DNA of 37,438 nt, from positions 1-37,438 of the forward strand of contig CACWSW010000003.1 in the NCBI GenBank assembly GCA_902763655.1. The letters run 5' to 3'. The notes under the pieces were generated by a model. That model was not told where the DNA came from. It ran no database searches and saw only the letters and a list, made by a program, of their open reading frames with translations. The stretch's first letter is position 1. The number at the start of each line of letters is the position of its first letter. A program made the position numbers and the translations under genes. Shown one piece after another: positions 8,549 through 16,357 of this stretch. Source of the stretch: an uncultured bacterium. GTDB taxonomy: Bacteria; Verrucomicrobiota; Kiritimatiellia; RFP12; UBA1067.

Positions 8549-9553
8549 TCAGCCGAGGGACGTCCAGTACGGCGCGTCAGACTTCGCGGCGAGATACTTC
8601 GCGCACGTGTCGCAGCACTTGCAGAGGATCATCTGGAAGCCGGCCATCTCCTGGACCGTGAGCAGCTCCGTGCAGCGGCCCGGCAGCACCGAGATGCCAG
8701 CCGCCTCGAGCACGGACTTCGCCTTGCGGTAGACGATCAGCATCTCCATGAGCGTGGTCGCGCCCGAGCCGTTGACGACAAGAAACGCCTTGTCGCCGGA
8801 CTTGACGCCGGTCGCTTCCATGAGCGACTTGACCATCAGCTCGGCCGTCTCGTCTGCGCTCTTCACCGGCATGACGCCGCCGCCGCCCTCGCCGTGCTGG
8901 CCCATGCCAACTTCCATCTTGTCCTCGTCGATCGAGCCGATCTCCTGTCCGTTCTGCGGATGGGTGGCCGTCTTGAGGGCAACGGAGAGCGTGGCGATTC
9001 CCTCGTTGAACTTCTCGCCGAGCGCTACGATCTCGTCGAGGCTCTTCCCCTCCTCGGCGGCGGCGCCGACCACTTTGATGAACGGGATGCATCCGCCGAG
9101 GCCGCGCTTGTCCTCGATTGGCGCGTGCGGACCCTGCGCGATGTCCTCGTGGATCACGATCTCCTTCACGTTCAGGCCCGCCTTCGCGGCCTTGCGGAGC
9201 GCCTTGTTCGCGCTCATGCGGTCGCCGTTGTGGTTGAGCGTGACGAGCAGCACGCCGGCCGGGCGGTTGAACATCTCAAGCGCCTCGAACACCTTCTCGC
9301 CGCCAGGCGCGGCGAAGATGTCGCCGGCCACGGACGCGTCAAGCATGCCCTCGCCGACGAAACCCTCGAGCGCAGGCTCGTGGCCGGTGCCGCCGAGAGT
9401 GACGATAGCGACCTTGTCGGCCGGCTTCGGCTTCGCGCGCACGACGATCTTCTCTTTCGCGAGCGCCAGCTTGTCGGGATAGCACTGCACCAGGCCGTCA
9501 AGCAGCTCGGCCGTGAGGTTCGCCGGATCGTTGATGAATTTCTTCATTGCCAT
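8549..9553 (-). CDS. dhaK: Dihydroxyacetone kinase subunit DhaK-like protein
   Basis: A 334-residue protein matching DhaK, the subunit that binds ketoses covalently for phosphorylation. GGTGHEPA (54-61) is the phosphate-loop signature and MGQHGEGG (217-224) provides His220, equivalent to the His that forms the hemiaminal with dihydroxyacetone. The end DAPYWTSLG resembles the usual DAP-hTPAL tail. Two oddities: no DhaL or DhaM partner is present, and the C-terminus holds a cysteine cluster C-K-C-C-D-T-C (311-317) that I do not know from DhaK. The ATG at 9553 has GGAG seven bases upstream. Related proteins act on erythrulose, so the real substrate may be a C3-C5 ketose. Confidence 0.88.
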   Translation of the reverse strand: MAMKKFINDPANLTAELLDGLVQCYPDKLALAKEKIVVRAKPKPADKVAIVTLGGTGHEPALEGFVGEGMLDASVAGDIFAAPGGEKVFEALEMFNRPAGVLLVTLNHNGDRMSANKALRKAAKAGLNVKEIVIHEDIAQGPHAPIEDKRGLGGCIPFIKVVGAAAEEGKSLDEIVALGEKFNEGIATLSVALKTATHPQNGQEIGSIDEDKMEVGMGQHGEGGGGVMPVKSADETAELMVKSLMEATGVKSGDKAFLVVNGSGATTLMEMLIVYRKAKSVLEAAGISVLPGRCTELLTVQEMAGFQMILCKCCDTCAKYLAAKSDAPYWTSLG

Positions 9554-9569
9554 GGGTCGTCTCCGTTTG

Positions 9570-9896
9570 TTAATCCTGGAAGAACTCCACCTGCGGGCCG
9601 TCCTTGAAGCCAACGTACGCGATCGCGCACGTGCCGCCGAGCGAATACTTCGGCAGCAGCACGTCCGCGCCGGCGGCAATGGCCTCCTTCACGGCCGCGT
9701 CCACGTCCGCCACCTTGTAGGCGACGTGCGTCTCGGCGATCATGCGCCAGGCGGCCGGCGTGTTCCTCTCCCAGTACAGATACTCGATCTTGTACTCGTC
9801 GTTGTTGCAGATCCAGACCTTCAGGCCCTCCATGTAGACCATCCCGTCCATCTTCTCCGCCACCGGAATGCCGGTGTGCATGTACGTCTTCTCCAT
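9570..9896 (-). CDS. VOC (glyoxalase/bleomycin-resistance fold) protein
   Basis: A 108-residue protein with the paired beta-alpha-beta-beta-beta units of the VOC superfamily. The second half has THVAYKVADVDAAVKEAIAAGA, the usual start of a repeat, and ends VGFKDGPQVEFFQD, where the last Glu is a typical metal ligand. Family members include lactoylglutathione lyases, epimerases and dioxygenases; a methylglyoxal-related role beside a triose/tetrose kinase would make sense but is inference. It has a clear AAGGAG site before the ATG at 9896, follows the cupin gene by 65 bases and precedes dhaK by 16. Confidence 0.85.
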   Translation of the reverse strand: MEKTYMHTGIPVAEKMDGMVYMEGLKVWICNNDEYKIEYLYWERNTPAAWRMIAETHVAYKVADVDAAVKEAIAAGADVLLPKYSLGGTCAIAYVGFKDGPQVEFFQD

Positions 9897-9911
9897 TGTC
9901 TTTCTCCTTCT

Positions 9912-9958
9912 TCGTTTTAGCCTTTTAAGCCTATAACCCTTTAACCTTTCAACCTTCT
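9912..9958 (+). repeat. Degenerate short tandem repeat (CCT...AA)
   Basis: Between the cupin and VOC genes, units starting CCT and ending in AA recur every 7-9 bases (for example CCTTTAA and CCTTTCAA). On the minus strand this gives an AG-rich leader before the VOC gene. It resembles the 7-base array in rny in style but not in sequence. Confidence 0.55.
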
Positions 9959-9961
9959 AAC

Positions 9962-10765
9962 TCAGAACCCGACTCCCGGCACGCTGAAGCGCAGGCCGTT
10001 GCCGTCGTGGTAGTTCGCGAACTCGCTCACGATGGCGCCCTCGTCGCCGCCCATCATGAAGTGCCAGCTCTCGTCCTTGGCGAGCTTGTGCGCCACGCCA
10101 TCGGCCGTCCACTTCTCCACGTGCACGCAGTTGAGGAACTGCTTGCCGGTCTTGGGATCCTTCTCGAAGAGGAGCGCGGAGAGCTTCGCCTTCACCTCGG
10201 GATACTTGTCGAGGTTGGGCTCGCCCTCGGTCGTGAAGCCCCACACCCAGCCGTGGCGCACGAGCCAGCTCTCCATCTTGCAGGGGAGGTCCTTCTCGAA
10301 CACCTTGCCCGTCCACTCGTCCTTCGTCTTGATGTGCGTGGGCATGTGGCGGTGCTCGGCGATGGACTGGCCCGGCAGCAGGTAGATGTCGTGGCCGAAA
10401 TACTCCTCGCGGATCTCGTTCACCCAGATGACTCCGCCCATGCCGTACTTCACGAAGTCGCCCTTCGCGAAGTCGACGGCCCAGAAGCCGTGGCCGTTCC
10501 CCGCCTTCACCTCGCCGGTGAACGCCGGGAACACCGGGTAGCCGAACCTGCGGAACATGTCGAAGTAGGCCTGGCTGGCCTTCTCGGCGTTGAACTTTCC
10601 GCCTACGTTGATGCCGTTCGCGTCGAACGTGCCGCCGTCATAGAACTCTTCGTTAGTCATTTTCGTGCATCCTTTCTTGTCGCAGCAGGGCGAGCCGCTC
10701 CGGCAGCCTGCCGTAATCGCCGCAACGGCCACCGCGGCCGCCGCGCAAAATACCATCTTGTTCAT
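9962..10765 (-). CDS. Cupin-fold D-lyxose ketol-isomerase-like protein with lipoprotein signal
   Basis: A 267-residue protein. The body resembles the D-lyxose isomerase-like cupins (COG3822 type): LLPGQSIAEHRHMPTHIK supplies metal-binding histidines and DESWHFMMGGDEGAI with SEFANYHDGNG follows. Such enzymes interconvert ketoses and aldoses. Unusually, the first 21 residues form a signal with a lipobox-like ITAGC (Cys21), so the full-length form should be a lipoprotein. A second ATG at 10660 (residue 36, MTNEEF) also has an AAAGGA site about nine bases upstream and would give a cytosolic enzyme. The gene leads the unit cupin/VOC/dhaK/metallopeptidase and has a promoter at 10804. The sugar specificity is not proven. 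Confidence 0.8.
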   Translation of the reverse strand: MNKMVFCAAAAVAVAAITAGCRSGSPCCDKKGCTKMTNEEFYDGGTFDANGINVGGKFNAEKASQAYFDMFRRFGYPVFPAFTGEVKAGNGHGFWAVDFAKGDFVKYGMGGVIWVNEIREEYFGHDIYLLPGQSIAEHRHMPTHIKTKDEWTGKVFEKDLPCKMESWLVRHGWVWGFTTEGEPNLDKYPEVKAKLSALLFEKDPKTGKQFLNCVHVEKWTADGVAHKLAKDESWHFMMGGDEGAIVSEFANYHDGNGLRFSVPGVGF

Positions 10766-10803
10766 TGTCGTAGTTCCTTGTTGGATTTGAAACGTCGGGG
10801 CCT

Positions 10804-10832
10804 ATTGTACTGTTTCCCACGCGTAACGGCAA
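10804..10832 (-). promoter_or_regulatory. Promoter of the cupin/VOC/dhaK unit
   Basis: On the minus strand TTGCCG (10827-10832), a 17-base spacer and TACAAT (10804-10809) stand 39 bases before the ATG at 10765. The antiporter promoter on the other strand lies about 45 bases away, making this a divergent control region. Confidence 0.55.
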
Positions 10833-10874
10833 GCACGAACTGCGGACAAATGAAGTCGCGGCATCGGCAATTTA

Positions 10875-10883
10875 TGCTATAAT
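10875..10883 (+). promoter_or_regulatory. Extended -10 promoter of the antiporter, giving a near-leaderless mRNA
   Basis: TGCTATAAT ends only ten bases before the ATG at 10894. Transcription would begin about 10890, leaving a leader of a few bases and no room for a ribosome site. Confidence 0.6.
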
Positions 10884-10893
10884 CCCATCCAGC

Positions 10894-12915
10894 ATGACCG
10901 AAAGCCTCTTCTTCCAGGACCTGGCCGTACTCATGGCCGTCGTCGGACTGGTCTCGATCGTCTTCACGCGCCTCCGCTGGCCGAAGGTGATCGGGTACCT
11001 GTTCGCCGGCATCATCATGAGCGAACACACCTGGGGCGGATCGCTCCTCGCGGACCCCAAGTCCATAGGCACGATCGGCCAGCTCGGCATCGTCTTCCTG
11101 ATGTTCACCCTCGGACTCGAGTTCAGCGCGGGCGACATGAAGAAGGTGAAGCACGTCACCATCCCCACGGCCCTCTTCGACACGGTGATGATGATCTGGC
11201 TCGGCTACACGGTCGGCACCCGCGTTTTCGGCTGGAACGGCGTGCAGAGTCTTTTCCTCGGCGCGGCCGTGTGCGACTCCGCCACCACCCTCCTCGCGAA
11301 GACCATAGGAGAGCTGAAGTGGAGCGACCGCCCGTTCGTGCGCTACATCTTCGGCACCACGATAATGGAGGACATCCTCTGCGTCGGCATCATCGCACTC
11401 GTCACCGGCGTCGCGCACGGCAAGGGCATGAGCGCCGGCGCCATCGGCCTCTCGCTCGGCGGACTGCTCGTCTTCTTCACCGGAGTCCTCGTGTTCGGCC
11501 TCATCCTCGTGCCGCGCCTCCTCAACGGCGTCGCGCGCCTGAAGGACGACGAGGCGCTCCTGCTCACCCTCCTCGGCTGCTGCTTCTTCGTGTCTTTCGT
11601 CGCATTCAAGTTCGACTATTCTCTCGCCCTAGGCGCCTTCCTCGTGGGGATTCTCGGCGCGTCCAGCGACGTGCGCCAGCGGCTACACGATCTCGCCGCC
11701 CCGCTCCGCGACATGTTCGCCGCCGTGTTCTTCGTCACCATCGGCCTGCTCGTCGACCCAGCCGCCTGCGCGCGCAACTGGTTCCCCATCCTTGGACTAA
11801 CCACGCTCGTTCTCCTCGGCAAGGGCTTCAACTGCTTCACCATGTCGCTCCTAGCCGGACAGAAGGTGAAGGACGCCGTCCAGACAGGCTTCGGCCTCGC
11901 CCAGATCGGCGAGTTCGCCTACATGGTCGCGCTCATGTACATCGCCCAGACTGGCGACGCCGCCAGCCCCATGTACCAGATCGTAGTCGGCGTGTCCCTC
12001 ATCACCACCTGCCTGAATCCCACCATGCTGCGCGTCTCCGATCCGGTGGGCGACTGGCTCGAAATCCACCTCCCCGCGCGCGTGCGCGGCTGGATCGCCG
12101 CCTACCACGACTGGCTAACCCGCTTCCGCACCGCGCGCGTCCCCTCGCAGCTCCAGCAGCACCTGCGCAGCCGCGTCCTCTGGATCGCCGTCCTCGCCGC
12201 GCTCAACCTCTGCGTGTGCGTGGTGGCGGACGTGCTGAACGACCTGAACTACTCGACGTTCTCGCGCTTCTTCGAGGCCCACAAGCGAGCCTTCTTCTGC
12301 CTGGCCGCCAACCTCTTCTGCATCTCCATGCTCGCCCCGATGGCGAGCCTCGCCCGCTCGCTCGGGCGCGACGTCGCCGCAGTCCTCACCGGCACGCGCC
12401 AGCCGAAGCGCTGGAAGGCCGCCGCCCACCAGCTCGTCACTTGGATCGTGCTGATGGCCGTCCTCGCCCTCGCGTTCGCCGAGATCGTGCTGCTGACCGT
12501 GAACCTGCTCCCCGACGAGACTCCCATGCGGATCGCCATCCTCGTCGTCCTGGCAACCGTCGCGATCATCGGCTGGAAACGCTTCCAGCGCCTCGGCCGC
12601 GCGGCAGGCTACAGGTTCAACGAGGCCTTGCAGGCCGAAAAGCGCGCCCGCAAGACCCCAGCCTCAACCACGCTGACCGTCCCCGGCGACTTCTACACCC
12701 ACATCGCCATACCAGCAGGCTCCCCCGCCATCGGCGAGACGATCCGCTCGCTTGACATCCGCGCAAAGACAGGCGCAAGCATCGTGAGCGTCACACGCGG
12801 CGAAGAGAAGTTCGGCAACCCCGGTCCCACCTGGCAGTTCGAACCTGGCGACATCGCCTCCGTGATCGGCGACCCGTCCCAGCTCGCCGCCTTCCGCAAG
12901 CTCATCAAGGCATAG
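10894..12915 (+). CDS. CPA2-family cation/proton antiporter with C-terminal TrkA-C domain
   Basis: A 673-residue membrane protein. The first 390 residues hold the 10-12 helices of a Na+/H+ or K+/H+ exchanger, with the family blocks LGIVFLMFTLGLEFS, VCDSATTLLAKTIG, ALGAFLVGILGAS and LAQIGEFAYM. A second hydrophobic block of four helices (about 425-565) follows, then a soluble TrkA-C (RCK-C) domain (about 590-673) that usually senses a ligand. No NAD-binding TrkA-N domain is present. It likely adjusts cytoplasmic K+ or Na+ and pH; the ion cannot be told. Its last 11 bases overlap the 3' end of the convergent protease gene. Confidence 0.92.
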   Translation: MTESLFFQDLAVLMAVVGLVSIVFTRLRWPKVIGYLFAGIIMSEHTWGGSLLADPKSIGTIGQLGIVFLMFTLGLEFSAGDMKKVKHVTIPTALFDTVMMIWLGYTVGTRVFGWNGVQSLFLGAAVCDSATTLLAKTIGELKWSDRPFVRYIFGTTIMEDILCVGIIALVTGVAHGKGMSAGAIGLSLGGLLVFFTGVLVFGLILVPRLLNGVARLKDDEALLLTLLGCCFFVSFVAFKFDYSLALGAFLVGILGASSDVRQRLHDLAAPLRDMFAAVFFVTIGLLVDPAACARNWFPILGLTTLVLLGKGFNCFTMSLLAGQKVKDAVQTGFGLAQIGEFAYMVALMYIAQTGDAASPMYQIVVGVSLITTCLNPTMLRVSDPVGDWLEIHLPARVRGWIAAYHDWLTRFRTARVPSQLQQHLRSRVLWIAVLAALNLCVCVVADVLNDLNYSTFSRFFEAHKRAFFCLAANLFCISMLAPMASLARSLGRDVAAVLTGTRQPKRWKAAAHQLVTWIVLMAVLALAFAEIVLLTVNLLPDETPMRIAILVVLATVAIIGWKRFQRLGRAAGYRFNEALQAEKRARKTPASTTLTVPGDFYTHIAIPAGSPAIGETIRSLDIRAKTGASIVSVTRGEEKFGNPGPTWQFEPGDIASVIGDPSQLAAFRKLIKA

Positions 12916-13654
12916 CCATCCAGCGGACGGATGACAGCCTAAGCGCAAAGCGGCGGATGCCGTTGTAGCGGGTGTTGGACTTCGACCAGTCTGCGTTGTC
13001 GCGGCAGTTGCGCAGATAGCTTGCCACCCCGACCACACGTCCAGCGCGGTTCAGCACCGGACTCCCGCTGTTGCCGGCCACGAACGGCGCATCCACCTCG
13101 ATCTGCTGTGGACCGACGCCGATTATGTGCCCGCGTATCTCGGTGACGACCCCGCGCCCGTCGCTGTTGCCGAGGACCGTCACAGTCTCGCCGATGTCCG
13201 GCACGTTCCGCTCCAGCGCGAAAGCCGGCAACGGGCCTGCGAGAGCGAAGCGCACCAGGTCCAGTTCCTGCGCCCGCTGGCATGCGCCGAGCTGCAGGAC
13301 CGTGTTGTTCAGCAACGTCGCGCGCACGTCCGCGGCGGGCACCCCCTTGACCACGTGAGCGTTCGTGTACAGCCAGCAGCTGTCCCCCACGCGCATGATG
13401 AAGCCTGTGCCGGCGCTCTTCCCGGCCACAATCACGGCAAGCTTGTCCTTCGCGCCCGCGAAACCGCCGTCCCGCTTGCGGAACGCCTTGTCCAGGTACG
13501 CGCTGAACTGCCCCATGCGCCGCCCGAGCGCCTCGCTGGTGGCCTGCCAGTCGGCGACCGCGCACCGAGGCGCGGCCACCGGCAGGAGCGCTATCAGCAG
13601 CCCCCGCAGGAAACGGCCGGAAAGCCGCTTCCGCTGCTGGAGGCGCCCGATCAC
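12905..13654 (-). CDS. Secreted trypsin-like serine protease
   Basis: A 249-residue protein read from a GTG at 13654 that overlaps the argG stop as GTGA; longer in-frame readings only traverse argG. The N-terminus is a signal peptide (basic residues 1-18, hydrophobic LLIALLPVAA, cleavage after AVA near residue 34). The catalytic triad of a chymotrypsin/HtrA-like fold is present: His100 in YTNAHVV, Asp132 in ELDLVRF and Ser196 in GNSGSP. No PDZ domain follows. It should act in the periplasm or outside, perhaps in protein quality control or regulated cleavage. The link to arginine synthesis by coupling is unexplained. Its 3' end overlaps the antiporter by 11 bases. Confidence 0.88.
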   Translation of the reverse strand: MIGRLQQRKRLSGRFLRGLLIALLPVAAPRCAVADWQATSEALGRRMGQFSAYLDKAFRKRDGGFAGAKDKLAVIVAGKSAGTGFIMRVGDSCWLYTNAHVVKGVPAADVRATLLNNTVLQLGACQRAQELDLVRFALAGPLPAFALERNVPDIGETVTVLGNSDGRGVVTEIRGHIIGVGPQQIEVDAPFVAGNSGSPVLNRAGRVVGVASYLRNCRDNADWSKSNTRYNGIRRFALRLSSVRWMAMP

Positions 13655-14886
13655 TTGACCACGATCTGGCCCGCCTTGGCGAGCATCTTGGCCTCGACGG
13701 ACTGTATCTCCGCGAAGCCCTGCGAGCTGTGCGGGTTCAGGCCGTTCGACGCCTCCATCGAGCTGTCGGCCTCGTTGTAGATTGTCCCCTTCAGGCCAGT
13801 GAGCGACTCGAAGAAGATGTTGCCCTTGTAGAGGCCGAGCGTGACGTCCGCCGTAGCCTTGTCCGCCCACACCTGGATTGCGGCGCGCGCCGCGCGTGTG
13901 GCGGGATCGTACCAGCGGCCGTCGTAGATCTGGTCGGCCACGAACTTCGAGAGCTTCTGGAAGAGGTCGGTCGACCTGCGGTCCATCACTCCCTCGTAGA
14001 TGTACTTGAGGCCCCAGGAGAGCACCTCCATGCCTGGCGCCTCGTACACGCCGCGGCTCTTCGTGCCGATGATGCGGTTCTCGAGCGCGTGCTTCATGCC
14101 GATGCCGTTGCGTCCGCCGATGGTGTTGGCGAGCTTCATCACCTCGAGCGGCGAGAGCTTCTTGCCGTTCACCGCCACGCAGCGCCCCTTCACGAACGAG
14201 AGCGTAACCTTCTCCACCTTGTTCGGGGCCTTCTCCGGCCACACGCCCATCGTGGGCTTCACGATGCGCATAGAGGTCTCCATGCTCTCCAGGTCCTCAG
14301 CCTCGTGCGAGAGTCCGGCGAGGTTCGCGTCAGTGGAGTACTTCTTCTTCGTGCCGACAAAGGCGACGATGCCGCGCTTGGCGAGGAACTCCACCATCTG
14401 CGTGCGGCCCGGGAAGAGCTTCAGCAGGTCGGCGTCGCGCCAAGGGGCGTACACGCCGAACTTCGGATCCATCACGTTCACATAGCGCTCGAAGCGCATC
14501 TGGTCGTTGCCGCGGCCGGTCGCGCCGTGCACGAGGGCCACGCATCCCGCCTTCTTCATCGCAGGCAGGAGCGCCTTCACCGTCACCGCGCGGGCGATGC
14601 CCGTGGAGTTCCAGTAGCCGCCATCGTACATCGCCTGGCACTTGATCGTCTCGAAGCAGATCTCGGCCATGTCCTTCGTCACGTCCACGATCGTGGTCTC
14701 GACGCCGGTGGGGGCCATGCGCTTCTTGATGTCGTTGATGTCCTTCTCGTCAGGCTGCCCGACGTTCGCGCTGAACGCCTTCACCTTGACGCCCGCGTCC
14801 TTCAGGACGCAGCAGATTGTCTTCGAATCGAGTCCGCCGCTGACGCACACGCCAACGGTCTTGCCCTTGAGATCAGCCAGTTTCAT
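13651..14886 (-). CDS. argG: Argininosuccinate synthase
   Basis: A 411-residue enzyme that joins citrulline and aspartate using ATP, the penultimate step of arginine synthesis. The N-type PP-loop reads SGGLDSK (16-22; SGGLDTS in most homologues). HGATGRGNDQMRFE is the citrulline/aspartate-binding block, and GIGMKHALENRIIG then KSRGVYEAPG complete the signature. The ATG at 14886 lies 37 bases after a TGCTATAAT promoter. No argH or other arg genes are nearby. Its TGA is shared with the GTG start of the protease downstream. Confidence 0.97.
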   Translation of the reverse strand: MKLADLKGKTVGVCVSGGLDSKTICCVLKDAGVKVKAFSANVGQPDEKDINDIKKRMAPTGVETTIVDVTKDMAEICFETIKCQAMYDGGYWNSTGIARAVTVKALLPAMKKAGCVALVHGATGRGNDQMRFERYVNVMDPKFGVYAPWRDADLLKLFPGRTQMVEFLAKRGIVAFVGTKKKYSTDANLAGLSHEAEDLESMETSMRIVKPTMGVWPEKAPNKVEKVTLSFVKGRCVAVNGKKLSPLEVMKLANTIGGRNGIGMKHALENRIIGTKSRGVYEAPGMEVLSWGLKYIYEGVMDRRSTDLFQKLSKFVADQIYDGRWYDPATRAARAAIQVWADKATADVTLGLYKGNIFFESLTGLKGTIYNEADSSMEASNGLNPHSSQGFAEIQSVEAKMLAKAGQIVVK

Positions 14887-14916
14887 CTTTGTTTACCTTT
14901 CGTTGCGAAAAGATTG

Positions 14917-14931
14917 GCGGATATTATAGCA
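14917..14931 (-). promoter_or_regulatory. Extended -10 promoter of argG
   Basis: The minus strand reads TGCTATAATATCCGC, 15 bases identical to the xseB promoter region (6484-6498). It lies just after the mlaE stop, so argG can be transcribed apart from the pil/mla operon. Confidence 0.7.
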
Positions 14932-14942
14932 CATCCTAGCCG

Positions 14943-16028
14943 CTACACGCCGAAGATGTAGCAGATGACGGCAAGGAGGCCGTCTGTCACGGCGATGGCC
15001 ACGATGCCGCCGACCACTGCGTTCGTCGCCGCCACGCCCACGCCGTCCGCGGTGTTGCGCGTGCGCATTCCGGCGCTGCACCCGATGAGGCCTACGAGCA
15101 GTCCGAACAGCGCAGACTTCCCGAGGCCGAACAAGATCATGAAGAGCGTGGAGGTCGACTTCACGTGGCTCCAGAACACCACCGTCGGCACGTCCATGAG
15201 CCGCAGCACGATCGCGCCGCCCACCAGTCCCGCCAGCTCGGAGCAGATCGTCAGCACCGGCATCGCGAGCATCGCCGCCACTACGCGCGGCAACACGAGG
15301 AACTGCACCGGCGGCAGCCCGAACGTGGTGAGCGCGTCAAGCTCCTCGTCCACCTTCATCGTGCCGATCTCCGCCGCGAACGCGCTCCCGCTTCGGCCCG
15401 CGAGGATGATGGCTGTCACGAGCGGGCCAAGCTCCCTAAAGAGGCCGATCGCGATAAGGTCTGCGACGTACACCTCCACGCCGAACATCCGGAGCGACGC
15501 GGCAGACTCGAACGCGAGAATAAGCCCCAGCAGGAAGCCGATGAGGGTCGTGATCGGCAGGCCGTCGAACCCCGCTCGCTCGAACGCGAGCGCGGAGTCG
15601 CGGAACCTGAACCTGCCCGGATGCCACAGCATCCCGATGGTCCACACCGCCGTCTCGCCGAGGAATGCGGCATTGTCCCAGAAGCTCCGCCACCAGCCGC
15701 ACACGCACCGCCCCACCGTGGCGGCGACGGAGAGACCTTCGCCATCGGCGCCGCCGATCTCCGTCTCCGAGTACGCCGAAAAATCGTAGCGCGCGCGGAT
15801 AGGCGCGATCACACCGTTTGGATCCACAACCTTGACGGCAACCTCCCGCGCAGTGGCGTGCCTGTCGAGCGCGACCACGAACGCCTCGAACGCCGCGCTG
15901 GCCTCTGTCAGCGCCGAGACGTCCAGCATCACCTCGGATCCCTTGCGCTGGCGGTCCACCCGCCGCAGGTCACCCCACGCGCGCGCTATCTCGTCCGCGC
16001 CGGCGGATCTGATCACGATCGGTCTCAT
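14943..16028 (-). CDS. mlaE: MlaE-family ABC transporter permease with N-terminal STAS-like domain
   Basis: A 361-residue protein. Residues 1-90 look like a STAS domain (LDVSALTEASAAFEAFV) and residues 100-361 form the MlaE permease with five or so helices and the signature EIGTMKVDEELDAL. MlaE permeases, with an ATPase (MlaF) and an MCE protein (MlaD), move phospholipids between the inner and outer membranes and keep the outer leaflet asymmetric. Fused STAS-MlaE proteins are known in this family. The ATPase and MCE genes are not in the window. Its ATG overlaps the preceding stop as ATGA, so it is the last gene of the seven-gene pil/Zeta/mla operon. Confidence 0.92.
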   Translation of the reverse strand: MRPIVIRSAGADEIARAWGDLRRVDRQRKGSEVMLDVSALTEASAAFEAFVVALDRHATAREVAVKVVDPNGVIAPIRARYDFSAYSETEIGGADGEGLSVAATVGRCVCGWWRSFWDNAAFLGETAVWTIGMLWHPGRFRFRDSALAFERAGFDGLPITTLIGFLLGLILAFESAASLRMFGVEVYVADLIAIGLFRELGPLVTAIILAGRSGSAFAAEIGTMKVDEELDALTTFGLPPVQFLVLPRVVAAMLAMPVLTICSELAGLVGGAIVLRLMDVPTVVFWSHVKSTSTLFMILFGLGKSALFGLLVGLIGCSAGMRTRNTADGVGVAATNAVVGGIVAIAVTDGLLAVICYIFGV

Positions 16029-16357
16029 GGATGTATCCAGGCGAGGTCGTCTTCAAGCGCCTGCCTCCGGTCGGCGGCGAGCCTCTCCCACACGTCGGGC
16101 GTGAGCTCCAGACCCGCCGCTGCGAACTGGTCGATCAGGTTCTTGCGTCGCCACGCGGCGTTCGCCGCCTTGCGCTGCTCGTAGTCGTCGCGCATGCGCA
16201 TCGCCTCGTCCACCGTGACGAGCGCAAGCCGCCCGTCCTTCATCACGGGCACCATCTCGCCTGTGTCGCGATAGCGCTCAAGCGCGTCCCATGTCGCCTC
16301 GGACGCCGCCTCCTGCACATGCCGCGCATCCTCCGGCCAGTCGGTCCTGTCGATCAC
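16025..16357 (-). CDS. Small partner protein of the Zeta-like kinase
   Basis: A 110-residue protein read from a GTG at 16357 that overlaps the kinase stop (GTGA). It is charged and helical, with the segment ALERYRDTGEMVPVMKDGRLALV (about 25-47). This resembles the small proteins usually encoded beside COG4185-type kinases, whose core is a helix, then a Gly turn and a strand pair around a 'DGK' motif. It may be the antidote or a cofactor, but the gene order (kinase first) and the much longer C-terminus differ from classical epsilon-zeta pairs. No DNA-binding motif is apparent. Its stop overlaps the mlaE start. Confidence 0.7.
   Translation of the reverse strand: MIDRTDWPEDARHVQEAASEATWDALERYRDTGEMVPVMKDGRLALVTVDEAMRMRDDYEQRKAANAAWRRKNLIDQFAAAGLELTPDVWERLAADRRQALEDDLAWIHP

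Noticed and set aside
13655-14242. N-terminal extension of the protease to 445 residues
   Set aside because: It runs through argG in a wrong frame; the GTG at 13654 with a signal peptide right after it is far more plausible.
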